Shown: positions 8,020 to 16,039 of the stretch, piece by piece | Position numbering within the stretch: position 1 is the first letter of the stretch | Layout: every line of letters starts with the position of its first letter | Assembly: GCA_035265665.1 (NCBI GenBank) | Contig: DATFOK010000105.1 | Coordinates: forward strand, 1-64,000 | Length of the DNA stretch: 64,000 nucleotides | Reading direction: 5' to 3' | Source: DASUPK01 sp035265665 | GTDB lineage: Bacteria > Actinomycetota > Thermoleophilia > Solirubrobacterales > 70-9 | The notes under the pieces: generated by a model | The model's database searches: none | Told to the model about the DNA's origin: nothing | What the model saw: the letters and a program-made list of their open reading frames with translations, nothing else | Position numbers and translations under genes: made by a program

Positions 8020-9492
8020 ATGAGTCGAAAGTTGCTCTGGGCCCTCGCCCTCACAGGGGCTTTGGTGCTCGCGCTGCCATCGGCGGCGTTCGCGCAGGAC
8101 CCGACGCTCGACGACACGATCTCATCGCTCAACACGCTGTGGGTCGTGATCGCCGGCGTCCTGGTGATGTTCATGCAGGCGGGGTTCGCCCTGCTCGAGA
8201 TCGGGTTCTCCCGGATGAAGAACGCCGGGGCCGGGATCGCGAAGATCCTGGTCAACTTCTCGATCGCGGCGATCGCCTACTGGGCGGTCGGGTTCGCGCT
8301 CGCTTTCGGCGGCGCTGGCTTGATCGCTGGGGATCACGCGTTCTTCCTGAACGTCAGCGGAGACCCGGCCGAGGCCGCATCGCAGATTCCGCTGCTGGAG
8401 ATCGCGAACATCAGCCCCGCGGCGCTGCTGTTCTTCCAGTTCGTCTTCTGCGCCGTCTCCCTGGCGATCATCTGGGGAACCACGCTGGAGCGGATCAAGT
8501 TCGCCGCCTATGTGATCTACGCGGTGATCTTCGCGGCGCTGATCTATCCGATCATCAGCCACTGGATCTTCGGCGGCGGCTGGCTGCAGGCCAACCTGGG
8601 CATGCAGGACTTCGCCGGCTCGACGGTGGTCCACCTGATCGGCGCAACCGGTGCACTGGCGGCCCTGCTGCTGCTGGGGGCGCGTCGCGGTAAGTACGGA
8701 TCGGACGGCAAGCCGCGGGCGATCCCGGGGCACTCGATGCCCCTGGTCGGTCTCGGGGTGCTGATCCTGTGGCTGGGATGGTTCGGATTCAACCCCGGCT
8801 CCACCCTGGGCGCCCTGGGCAACAGATTCGCCGAGGTTGCACTGGTGACGAACCTGGCCGCGGCTGCCGGAGTGATCACCGCGGTGAGCACGATGTACCT
8901 GATGCGGAAGACCATCGACATCGGCATGGCCGGCAACGGCGCGATCGCGGGTCTCGTCGCGATCACCGCTCCCTCCGGCTACGTCGAGTTCTGGGCCGCG
9001 CCGATCATCGGAGCGGTCGCGGGAGTCGTCGTCGTGCTCGGTGTGCTGGCGATCGACAAGGTCCTCGACGACCCGGTCGGCGCTCTCTCGGCGCACGGAC
9101 TCGCCGGCGTCTGGGGCACGCTCGCCTGCGGGATCTTCACCTCCCCGCGGCTGGCGGAGCTCAACGCGGTCGGTGATCCGGGCCTCTGGTACAGCGGCAG
9201 CGTTCATCAGCTCGGCGTTCAGGCGCTCGGCATCGCGGCGGCATTCGTCTCGGTGTTCGTCGTCTCCTACGCCGTGTTCGCCGCGATCAAGTACACGATC
9301 GGGCTCCGCGTGACGCCCGAGGAAGAGGACGCCGGTCTCGACATATCCGAGCACGGTATGTACGGCTACCCCGAGCAGTTCATCCCGCAGCCCGAGTACC
9401 CGGGTGCGGCGAGCGGGCCACTGCCCACTGGGCAGCCTGCCCTGGGTGCCGCAACCGCCTCGGCGATGACCGCCGACGCCAACGCCAAGTGA
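8020..9492 (+). CDS. amt: Ammonium transporter
   Basis: A 490-residue Amt/Rh channel that moves ammonia or ammonium across the cytoplasmic membrane. A signal-like N-terminus ends in AFAQD; eleven helices follow. Key residues are visible: Asp and His eight residues apart in DFAGSTVVH (E. coli AmtB D160/H168) and the second pore His in ALSAHGLAGVWG (H318). The cytoplasmic tail keeps GLDISEHGMYGY, the surface that meets PII. The ATG at 8020 is chosen because GGAAGGGAA precedes it and the signal sequence begins there, although the frame is open from 7894. glnK follows 10 nt later, the usual amt-glnK operon. Confidence 0.97.
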   Translation: MSRKLLWALALTGALVLALPSAAFAQDPTLDDTISSLNTLWVVIAGVLVMFMQAGFALLEIGFSRMKNAGAGIAKILVNFSIAAIAYWAVGFALAFGGAGLIAGDHAFFLNVSGDPAEAASQIPLLEIANISPAALLFFQFVFCAVSLAIIWGTTLERIKFAAYVIYAVIFAALIYPIISHWIFGGGWLQANLGMQDFAGSTVVHLIGATGALAALLLLGARRGKYGSDGKPRAIPGHSMPLVGLGVLILWLGWFGFNPGSTLGALGNRFAEVALVTNLAAAAGVITAVSTMYLMRKTIDIGMAGNGAIAGLVAITAPSGYVEFWAAPIIGAVAGVVVVLGVLAIDKVLDDPVGALSAHGLAGVWGTLACGIFTSPRLAELNAVGDPGLWYSGSVHQLGVQALGIAAAFVSVFVVSYAVFAAIKYTIGLRVTPEEEDAGLDISEHGMYGYPEQFIPQPEYPGAASGPLPTGQPALGAATASAMTADANAK

Positions 9493-9502
9493 GGAGGTGA
9501 CC

Positions 9503-9871
9503 ATGAAGAAGATCGAGGCATTCATCCGCCACGAGGCGTTCGAGCCGATCCGGACCGAGCTGCTCGACAAGGGGTTTCCGTCCCTTTCGATCGGCGAGGT
9601 GAAGGGATCGGGGCGGCAGAAGGGCGTCGTCGAGAGCTACCGCGGCTCGACCCTGACCGTCAACGTGCGGCCGAAGCTCAAGGTGGAGGTCGTGGTTGAG
9701 GACAAGGACAAGGGCCTGGTCGTCGAGACGATCCTGAGGCACGCCCGGACGGGCGACGTCGGAGACGGCAAGATCTTCGTCCTGCCGGTGGAGGAGGCGA
9801 TCCGCATCCGCACCGGCGAGGAGGGAGAGACGGTCCTGCAGGCGCACCAGGAGGAAGAGATTCCCGCCTGA
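9503..9871 (+). CDS. glnK: Nitrogen regulatory protein P-II, T-loop Tyr51 replaced
   Basis: A 122-residue PII protein that senses ATP/ADP and 2-oxoglutarate and gates Amt. It starts with KKIEAFIRHEAFEPI; the T-loop begins GRQKGVVESYRG, and the nucleotide-binding tail has IRIRTGEEGE. ATG 9503 follows GAGGAGGTGA. Tyr46 is kept, but the residue at position 51, the tyrosine uridylylated in enterobacteria and adenylylated in many actinobacteria, is Leu (STLTVNV in place of AEYVVDF). Covalent control through Tyr51 is therefore impossible here, and sensing must rest on ligand binding, unless Tyr46 is used. The amt linkage makes GlnK the best name. Confidence 0.93.
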   Translation: MKKIEAFIRHEAFEPIRTELLDKGFPSLSIGEVKGSGRQKGVVESYRGSTLTVNVRPKLKVEVVVEDKDKGLVVETILRHARTGDVGDGKIFVLPVEEAIRIRTGEEGETVLQAHQEEEIPA

Positions 9872-9891
9872 CGCAGGCAGATTGGAGCTCT

Positions 9892-9916
9892 GGGGCCGGG
9901 CCAAGTGCCCGGCCCC
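9892..9916 (+). terminator. Perfect hairpin after glnK, probable terminator
   Basis: GGGGCCGGG at 9892-9900 pairs with CCCGGCCCC at 9908-9916 around a 7-nt loop. It lies 20 bp after the glnK stop and 75 bp before metF. It lacks a T-run, like many intrinsic terminators proposed for GC-rich actinobacteria. Confidence 0.6.
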
Positions 9917-9991
9917 ATTGCGTTCCGGGGGTCGAATCCGCGTGAACGCACGCTGGCTCGGGCGCATCCGGCGGTCAATACCCTTGCTGTG

Positions 9992-10915
9992 ATGAGAATC
10001 GACGAGATCCTGGAGTCGACGCGGCCGGTCTTCTCCGTCGAGTTCTTCCCGCCCAAGACCGAGGAGGGCCGCGAGACGCTGTTCGAGACCGTGGAAGTCC
10101 TGCGGCAGCTCGGCCCGAGCTTCTTCTCGGTGACCTATGGAGCAGGCGGTGCGACACGCGAGGGGACCGTGGAGATCACCCGTGCCATTCGCGACGAATA
10201 CGGAGTTGAGGCGATGGCCCACCTGAGTTGCGTCGGGGAGACCACCGACGCGCTGCGTGAGATCGTCGATCAGATCGCCGACGCGGGGATCGAGAACATC
10301 CTGGCCCTGCGGGGTGATCCGCCGCGGGGCCAGCCGGACTTCGTGCAGCCGGAAGGCGGCCTCGGGAGCGCCGCGGAGCTCACCCAGGTGATCTCCGAGA
10401 CCCATCCGGAGATCACAATAGGCGGCGCCTGCTTCCCCGAGGTCCACCCGGAAGCCCCCAGCCTCGAAGCCGACATCGCCTATCTGAAGACGAAGGTCGA
10501 GAACGGCGCGACCTTCCTGATCACGCAGCTCTTCTACGACAACCGCTCGTACTTCAACTTCGTCCCGGCAGCTCGCGCCGCCGGGATCGAAGTCCCGATC
10601 ATCCCGGGCATCATGCCCATGACCCGCTACCAGCAGATCGCGCGGATCGCCGAGCTCTGCGAGGCGAGAATCCCAGAGCGACTCGCCGAAGCCATGGAGG
10701 CGGCCGACGGCGACGAGCGCGCCGAGTTCGGCCTCGGCGTGGCGTATGCGGCGCAGCAGTGCGCTGATCTGCTTCGCGCAGGGGCACCGGGGATCCATTT
10801 CTACGCGCTCAACCGCTGGCCCGCCACCCGGGCGATCCTGGCTGCGCTTCAGGCGTTGAAGCCATGGGAAGGCACGGGGCCGGCTGAGGAGCCCGCAACG
10901 ATTCCCGCGACCTGA
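9992..10915 (+). CDS. metF: Methylenetetrahydrofolate reductase
   Basis: A 307-residue FAD-dependent TIM-barrel enzyme that reduces 5,10-methylene-THF to 5-methyl-THF for methionine synthesis. The N-terminus has FSVEFFPPKTEEG with the catalytic Glu. Other signatures are FFSVTYGAGG, NILALRGDPP, GGACFPEVHPEAP, FLITQLFYDN and the C-terminal GAPGIHFYALNRW. The ATG at 9992 begins at the conserved N-terminus; the frame is open further upstream, but that would read through the glnK hairpin. It sits 24 bp before a hydrolase gene. Confidence 0.96.
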   Translation: MRIDEILESTRPVFSVEFFPPKTEEGRETLFETVEVLRQLGPSFFSVTYGAGGATREGTVEITRAIRDEYGVEAMAHLSCVGETTDALREIVDQIADAGIENILALRGDPPRGQPDFVQPEGGLGSAAELTQVISETHPEITIGGACFPEVHPEAPSLEADIAYLKTKVENGATFLITQLFYDNRSYFNFVPAARAAGIEVPIIPGIMPMTRYQQIARIAELCEARIPERLAEAMEAADGDERAEFGLGVAYAAQQCADLLRAGAPGIHFYALNRWPATRAILAALQALKPWEGTGPAEEPATIPAT

Positions 10916-10939
10916 GGCCCGCCTACACTCGTCCGTCGC

Positions 10940-11767
10940 ATGCCCGAGTTCGACTACAACGGCTTCCGCATCTCCTACGACGAGTACGGCGCGGGTGAGC
11001 GGACGCTCGTCCTGGTTCACGGCCTGCTGATGAACCGCCGCATGTTCGACCGGCTGGGCCCGGAGATGGCGGAGCGCGGCAACCGCGTGTTCGCGGTCGA
11101 CCTGCTCGGTCACGGCCGCTCGGACCGGCCCGCGGACATGTCCCAGTACTCGATGACCTTCTTCGCCCGCCAGGTCGAGGCCCTGCTCGACCACCTCGGC
11201 CTGAAGAACGCGGTGGTCGGCGGAACCTCGCTGGGCGCCAACGTGGCGCTCGAGCTCGCCTACCTGGAGCCGAAGCGGGTGAAGGGGATGATGGTCGAGA
11301 TGCCGGTTCTCGACAACGCACTGCTCGCGGCGGCAGTGATCTTCACCCCGCTGATGGTCACGCTGCGTTTCGCAGAGCCGCTTCTCAAGCTGGTCGCGGC
11401 CGGAGCGCGGCGGATCCCGCGCTCCAACCAGCTGCTCGACATCGGCCTCGACTGGATCAGGCAGGATCCGGCGCCGTCGGAGGCCGTCCTGGAGGGACTG
11501 TTCCTGGGCTCATCCGCGCCGCACCGCCAGTTCCGCGTCCAGATGGAGCAGCCCGCCCTCGTGATCGGGCATCACGCCGATCCGCTGCACCCGTTCTCCG
11601 ACGCTGGGATGCTGGCCGAGGAGATGCCAAACGCACTCCTGATCGAGGCGAACTCGATTCTGGAGTGGCGAATCACCCCAAGCCGGCTGGATGACGAGCT
11701 CGCGCGCTTCCTGGACGCGGTCTGGGAGGGCAAGCCCGTAGCCGAGCCCGCGCTAAGTGGGGCTTGA
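10940..11767 (+). CDS. Alpha/beta-hydrolase fold protein, catalytic His apparently missing
   Basis: A 275-residue alpha/beta-hydrolase. VLVHGLLMNRRMFD carries the oxyanion HG, GGTSLGANVA is the nucleophile elbow with Ser near residue 98, and HHADPLHP could hold the acid. The usual catalytic histidine, expected in a GxGH-type turn near the C-terminus, is replaced by the region IEANSILEWRITPSRL, which has no histidine. It may be a non-hydrolytic or altered-triad member. It follows metF by 24 bp and precedes the DUF3105 gene by 29 bp in the same direction. Confidence 0.85.
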   Translation: MPEFDYNGFRISYDEYGAGERTLVLVHGLLMNRRMFDRLGPEMAERGNRVFAVDLLGHGRSDRPADMSQYSMTFFARQVEALLDHLGLKNAVVGGTSLGANVALELAYLEPKRVKGMMVEMPVLDNALLAAAVIFTPLMVTLRFAEPLLKLVAAGARRIPRSNQLLDIGLDWIRQDPAPSEAVLEGLFLGSSAPHRQFRVQMEQPALVIGHHADPLHPFSDAGMLAEEMPNALLIEANSILEWRITPSRLDDELARFLDAVWEGKPVAEPALSGA

Positions 11768-11796
11768 AGACCCTCCGCTAGCCTCCCGGCTCTCGC

Positions 11797-12570
11797 ATGG
11801 CCTCTCGCAAGGAAGAGAAGGAGCGTCTGCGCCAGCAGCGCCTCGCCGCTGAGCGCGCCGCCGCGTCCTCGGGACGGACACGGCTGATCGCCGGCTACGT
11901 CGTGGCGGGTCTCCTCGCGGCGGCCGTTTTGGCGGGCCTGGTCGCCGTGATCGCCAGTGGCGGCGGCGGTGATGGGGGCGTCGACGCCTGCAGCGAGGCC
12001 CACATCAAGAACTCCGGCGGCACCTCCAAGGGACTGGAGCCGGACTGCCGCGAGGGGACCGCGCCTCCGGCGATCAAGGTCGCCGATCTCAAGATCTCGG
12101 CCGACCAGGCGAGCTGTGAGCTGAGGCTGAACCTTCCGGAGGAGGGAAACACGCACGTGCCCAACTCCGAGCCGGTGCAGTACAAGACGACGCCACCCAC
12201 CTCGGGCAACCACAACCCCGTGCCGATCAACGACGGCGCCTACATCACGCCGGTAACCAGCGACACCGGGCAGGAGACCAACATCCGCAACGAGGTGCAC
12301 GCGCTCGAGCACGGGCGTGTCGAGATCCACTACAAGCCGAGCCTGCCCGAGGCCCAGCAGCTGGCCCTGAAGGGGCTCTTCGACGAGGATCCGAACGGGA
12401 TGCTGCTCTTCCCCGATCCGGACATCCCCTATGACGTCGCGGTAACCGCCTGGACCAACGAGCTCGTCTGCCCGACCTACACCGAGGCTGCCCTCGACGC
12501 GATCCGGAACTTCCGAGACACCTACCGGGGCAACGGCCCCGAGCAGCAGATTCCGATCGATTTGCCATAG
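11797..12570 (+). CDS. DUF3105 domain membrane-anchored protein
   Basis: A 257-residue protein. A basic N-terminus (ASRKEEKERLRQQRLAAER) precedes one transmembrane helix at about residues 30-52, then a Gly-rich linker and an extracytoplasmic DUF3105 domain recognised by TPPTSGNHNPVPINDGAY and VHALEHGRVEIHY. The family's function is unknown; the conserved His/Glu pattern could bind metal. Cysteines near residues 66, 83, 109 and 225 may form disulfides outside the cell. Confidence 0.9.
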   Translation: MASRKEEKERLRQQRLAAERAAASSGRTRLIAGYVVAGLLAAAVLAGLVAVIASGGGGDGGVDACSEAHIKNSGGTSKGLEPDCREGTAPPAIKVADLKISADQASCELRLNLPEEGNTHVPNSEPVQYKTTPPTSGNHNPVPINDGAYITPVTSDTGQETNIRNEVHALEHGRVEIHYKPSLPEAQQLALKGLFDEDPNGMLLFPDPDIPYDVAVTAWTNELVCPTYTEAALDAIRNFRDTYRGNGPEQQIPIDLP

Positions 12571-12611
12571 GCCTCGCATCCCAGGCGCCCCGTGCGTGTT
12601 CCAATCCCCGG

Positions 12612-13829
12612 ATGCGCAAGCGGCTACTGCTTGGGGTAGGTCTGGCGCTGTTCGGCGGCTTCGCCTGGATCGCCGCGCCGGCGTTGTCCCTGCGCCCCTA
12701 CATGCCGGGCGCGGTGGACTTCGAGCGCGGCATCCCGAAGGCGAAGCGGATCTCAGCGACGGTCGTGGCGGCGGCCCGGGCCGCGCATCCGCGCGAGAAG
12801 CCGCCGCGCTGGATCTCGCCGCCGGTCGAGGCGCCCCGCCGCTTCGACCTCGTGGGAGTGGCGCGGGAAATGCGGAACGTCGAGATCCGCGTCCGCGATT
12901 ACGGCGGCAAGTGGACCAACTGGGTCGAACAGGAGGACGGCACGCCGATCTACGCCGGCGGCGCCGACGAAGCACAGGTTCGGGCGCCCTTCAGGCCCCG
13001 CGGGCGGCTGCACTTCGTGAACGTCTCCGGGACAGCCGGCGGCTTCGCCAGCGACCTGCTCAACTCCGCCCGCAGGACGATCAACACCGCCTTCATCTCG
13101 GTCGCCTCGACCCCGGTGGCCCAGGCGCTGGCGCCGAAGCCGCAGATCGTCAGCCGGGCGGGCTGGGGTGCCGACCTCCCCACCGGCGGCTGCCCCCCGC
13201 GAGGTCCTGCCGAGTACGGCACGGTCCAGGCCGCGGTGATCCATCACACCGTGAACGCCAACGACTACGCGCCCGAGGAGGCCGCCTCGATCGTGCTCGG
13301 CATCTGCCGCTTCCACGTGTACGGCAACGGGTGGAACGACATCGGCTACAACGCGCTCGTCGACCGCTACGGGACCCTCTACGAGGGCCGCGCGGGAGGC
13401 CTGAAGCGGCCCGTGGTCGGTGCGCAGGCGCAGGGCTTCAACACGCAGACCACCTCGATCGCGTCGATCGGCGATCACTCGAGCGAGGCGCCGACGCAGG
13501 AGGTGCAGCGCTCGATCATCCGCTACCTCGCCTGGAAGATGGCCGTCAACCGCGCCTATCCGGTGACTGGATCGGTGCCGCTCACCTCGGCGGGTGGCTC
13601 GGAGAGCCGCTACCGCGCCGGCACCGTGATCACGGTCCCGCGCATCATCGGCCACACGACCCTCGGCCTGACCGCCTGTCCCGGCGGAGCGATGATCCCC
13701 CTGGTCCCGCAGATCCAGGCCGCCGTGCAAAAGCGGATCAAGCGCTATGCGAAGCGCAGGTGCAGGAAGGGGAAGAAGGGAAAGCGGTGCAGGCAAAAGC
13801 GCCGCCAGCGCAGCGCTCAGGCGCGGTAG
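12612..13829 (+). CDS. Secreted N-acetylmuramoyl-L-alanine amidase (PGRP/amidase_2 family)
   Basis: A 405-residue exported protein (hydrophobic N-terminus to about residue 27). A beta-rich N-terminal half leads to a PGRP domain at about residues 175-375: SRAGWGAD, AVIHHTVNAND with a zinc histidine, FHVYGNGWNDIGYN, YEGRAGG, and GHTTLGLTACPG with the second His and the Cys ligand. Such enzymes cut the MurNAc-L-Ala bond in peptidoglycan. The tail is very basic (RRCRKGKKGKRCRQKRRQR), which could bind anionic wall polymers. It overlaps the convergent FemAB-like gene by 13 nt. Confidence 0.92.
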   Translation: MRKRLLLGVGLALFGGFAWIAAPALSLRPYMPGAVDFERGIPKAKRISATVVAAARAAHPREKPPRWISPPVEAPRRFDLVGVAREMRNVEIRVRDYGGKWTNWVEQEDGTPIYAGGADEAQVRAPFRPRGRLHFVNVSGTAGGFASDLLNSARRTINTAFISVASTPVAQALAPKPQIVSRAGWGADLPTGGCPPRGPAEYGTVQAAVIHHTVNANDYAPEEAASIVLGICRFHVYGNGWNDIGYNALVDRYGTLYEGRAGGLKRPVVGAQAQGFNTQTTSIASIGDHSSEAPTQEVQRSIIRYLAWKMAVNRAYPVTGSVPLTSAGGSESRYRAGTVITVPRIIGHTTLGLTACPGGAMIPLVPQIQAAVQKRIKRYAKRRCRKGKKGKRCRQKRRQRSAQAR

Positions 13830-14737
13830 GCCGGGAAGAAGCCCCCGGGCGCGGCCCCTGCGGCAGCCGACAGCTCCTCGTAGGCCTCTGCGTCGCAGAT
13901 CACTTCGTGGGTGTGCCACGGGACCTCCGCGTTGGCGAAGCCGCGCTTGAACTTATCGAGCGAGTCCCCAGGGTTGACCCCGCCCCCCAGACTGACCGGC
14001 AGCCCGAGCTCGCCCCCGAGCCCGATCATCGCCCAGAAGAGGTTCTTCATCGGCGAGTCGTGCAGCGCCTCGTCCGCCGTCCCGCCGAGGTAGTAGTGCA
14101 GATAGCCGTCGCTGGCGGCCGCGATCGCGCCGGCGAGCGCCACCCCCTCCCGCTCGGCTAGGACCAGCCAGCTGCGCTCGCTCAGCAGCAGGCGCGCGAA
14201 GTAGCTGGTCGGGTAGAGGTAGCGCTTCGCAGCGCCCGTACGCGCCATCGTCTCGGCGTAGGCGCGCTCGAAGTCCCGCAGGTCCCCCATCTCGACCTGG
14301 CGGCCGGGAATGAGCCGTGTCCCCCATCCGCGCCGCTCGTTGCGGCGGATCTGCTCGCGCAGGCGCTTGCGAACCCCACCGTCGCCCTCGGCGACATGGA
14401 CGTGGCTTCTCACCGTGCCCCCGGCCAGGGAGGGGCGCGCGCCGACCCGATCCCGGACGAAGATGCTGACCAGCCCGGTCTCCGACCAGTCCATCCGTGC
14501 CGGATCGGGCGGGTCATCAGGGGCGCGGTCCGCGCCCGGATAGCCGTAGGGCGAGGTCGCGTCGACCCTCCCGCTCGAATCGATCGACCGGACGATCAGG
14601 GGAAAGTGCAGTTCACGTTCACCCTCGATCGCGAGCGTATGGGTGGCCGCCTCCGCCTCGAGGAAGGGCGGAGAGCGGAAGAACTGCTCGGCGTCGGAGG
14701 CGGCCGCCCCCCCGTCCTCGATCAGCCGGGCCTTCAC
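13817..14737 (-). CDS. FemAB/GNAT-type acyltransferase (BioF2-like domain)
   Basis: A 306-residue protein of the GNAT-like FemAB superfamily. The C-terminal half has LAEREGVALAGAIAAAS, YLHYYLGGTADEALHDSPMK and the late SLGGGVNPGDSLDKFKRGF, the pattern of BioF2-like acetyltransferase domains that use acyl-CoA or aminoacyl-tRNA. These often modify cell-wall peptides or polysaccharide precursors. It directly follows the GNAT gene, 4 nt apart, at the edge of the polysaccharide locus, so glycan or lipid-linked modification is plausible but not shown. Confidence 0.8.
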   Translation of the reverse strand: MKARLIEDGGAAASDAEQFFRSPPFLEAEAATHTLAIEGERELHFPLIVRSIDSSGRVDATSPYGYPGADRAPDDPPDPARMDWSETGLVSIFVRDRVGARPSLAGGTVRSHVHVAEGDGGVRKRLREQIRRNERRGWGTRLIPGRQVEMGDLRDFERAYAETMARTGAAKRYLYPTSYFARLLLSERSWLVLAEREGVALAGAIAAASDGYLHYYLGGTADEALHDSPMKNLFWAMIGLGGELGLPVSLGGGVNPGDSLDKFKRGFANAEVPWHTHEVICDAEAYEELSAAAGAAPGGFFPAYRA

Positions 14738-14741
14738 CCGA

Positions 14742-15287
14742 TTACTCGTCGGGCGGCTCGGGCAGGTCCTCCCGAAAGCCGCCCCAGAGCTCGACGTCGA
14801 TCAGCTCGTCGCCGTGGCGCACGTGCTTGCGCAGGATCCCCTCCTGCTTCCAGCCGTTGTAGATGACGGCCTTCTTCGCCGCCTCGTTGGTGGCGGGGAT
14901 CCGGCCGTAGACCTTGTGTGCGCCGAACTCCTCGAAGGCCTTCAGGTTGGTGAGCCGCTCGGCCTCCCGCCCCACCCCCCTGCCGCGCACGCGCTCGTCA
15001 CCCATGATCGCGCCGAGCTCGGGCGCGGTCTGGCGGCGGAGCCCGTACAGCGCCGTGTAGCCGACCGGCTGGTCCATGCCCTCGACCTCGACCGCCCACT
15101 TGCGGTCCTCCGAGTCGGGGTCCTTCGATTGCTCGATCGCCCGCTCGACCCAGCGCCGGGCGTCGTCCTCGGAGAACTCATCGCGGTGCTCGAGCAGGTT
15201 CGCCGTCGCGGCCGGCGAGTTGAACCAGCGGTGGACGGCCTCGGCGTCCTCCGGGCGAAAGTCCCTGAGCGAAATACCGCGAGCCAT
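14742..15287 (-). CDS. GNAT family N-acetyltransferase (RimJ/RimL type)
   Basis: A 181-residue acetyltransferase: SLRDFRPEDAEAVHRWFN at the N-terminus, the acetyl-CoA loop VRGRGVGREA near residue 110, and the C-terminal NEAAKKAVIYNGWKQEG typical of RimJ/RimL relatives, which acetylate N-terminal amines or sugar amines. The ATG at 15287 overlaps the stop of the sugar transferase (TGATG), so it is co-translated with the polysaccharide genes. In that setting it may acetylate an amino sugar, an inference only. Confidence 0.9.
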   Translation of the reverse strand: MARGISLRDFRPEDAEAVHRWFNSPAATANLLEHRDEFSEDDARRWVERAIEQSKDPDSEDRKWAVEVEGMDQPVGYTALYGLRRQTAPELGAIMGDERVRGRGVGREAERLTNLKAFEEFGAHKVYGRIPATNEAAKKAVIYNGWKQEGILRKHVRHGDELIDVELWGGFREDLPEPPDE

Positions 15288-16039
15288 CAGCGCTCGCCGG
15301 CCTGCTCGCGCTCGGCGGCCAACCCGTCGCCCGCCTGCTCGCGCTCCGCCGCCTGCCTGAGTGGGGAGTCCGGAGGGGAGCCCGCATAAGCGTCGGGGGA
15401 CACGTTCCCGGCGCCGCCCAGTAGGGCCGCGGGCGTCTTGGCCAGGATCTTCAGATCGAGCCAAAGCGAGCGGTGCTCGACGTACCAGACGTCGAGCTCG
15501 ATGCGCTCCTCCCAGGGGATCCCGGCCCGGCCGTGGATCTGGGCCCACCCCGTCACCCCGGGGCGCAGATCGAGGCGGCGGAGCTGGCGCGGCGTGTAGA
15601 GCTCGACCTGGGCGGGCAGGGTGGCGCGGGGGCCGACGATCCGCATCTCGCCGCGCAGGACGTTGATCAGGTTTGGAAGCTCGTCGAGCGAGTAGCGACG
15701 AAGGAAGCGGCCGACGCGGGTCACGCGCGGGTCGTCGGCGGTGACCGCGGTGCCGACGCCGACCGGGTCGGCGCCCTGACGCATCGTGCGGAGCTTGTAG
15801 AGCTCGAAGATGCGGCCGTCCCTCCCGACGCGGCGCTGGCGGTAGAAGACGGGCCCCGGCGACTCGAGGCGGATCGCGATCGCGGCGGCCAGCAGAAGCG
15901 GCGAGAGAACCGCGAGGCCGACGACGGCGAGGGTGAAGTCGGCCGCCCGGGGCAGTCCCTTGCGTGGTCGAACCGGCGGTTCCGGCACATTCAGGCGCTG
16001 CTGCGCTGCACTCGGCACCCTGCCGTCGCTCTGGCTCAT
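15287..16039 (-). CDS. Initiating undecaprenyl-phosphate sugar-1-phosphate transferase
   Basis: A 250-residue bacterial sugar transferase (WcaJ/RfbP C-terminal type) that loads the first sugar phosphate onto undecaprenyl phosphate. One membrane segment at about residues 33-58 is followed by LESPGPVFYRQRRVGRDG, FELYKLRTMR, RRYSLDELPNLINVLRGEM, VGPRATLP and LRPGVTGWAQIHGR. This short form lacks the N-terminal four-helix domain of WcaJ. The C-terminus has an imperfect duplication (AAEREQAGDG / AAEREQAGER) that looks like recent replication slippage. It follows the GT2 gene with a 4-nt overlap. Confidence 0.93.
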   Translation of the reverse strand: MSQSDGRVPSAAQQRLNVPEPPVRPRKGLPRAADFTLAVVGLAVLSPLLLAAAIAIRLESPGPVFYRQRRVGRDGRIFELYKLRTMRQGADPVGVGTAVTADDPRVTRVGRFLRRYSLDELPNLINVLRGEMRIVGPRATLPAQVELYTPRQLRRLDLRPGVTGWAQIHGRAGIPWEERIELDVWYVEHRSLWLDLKILAKTPAALLGGAGNVSPDAYAGSPPDSPLRQAAEREQAGDGLAAEREQAGER

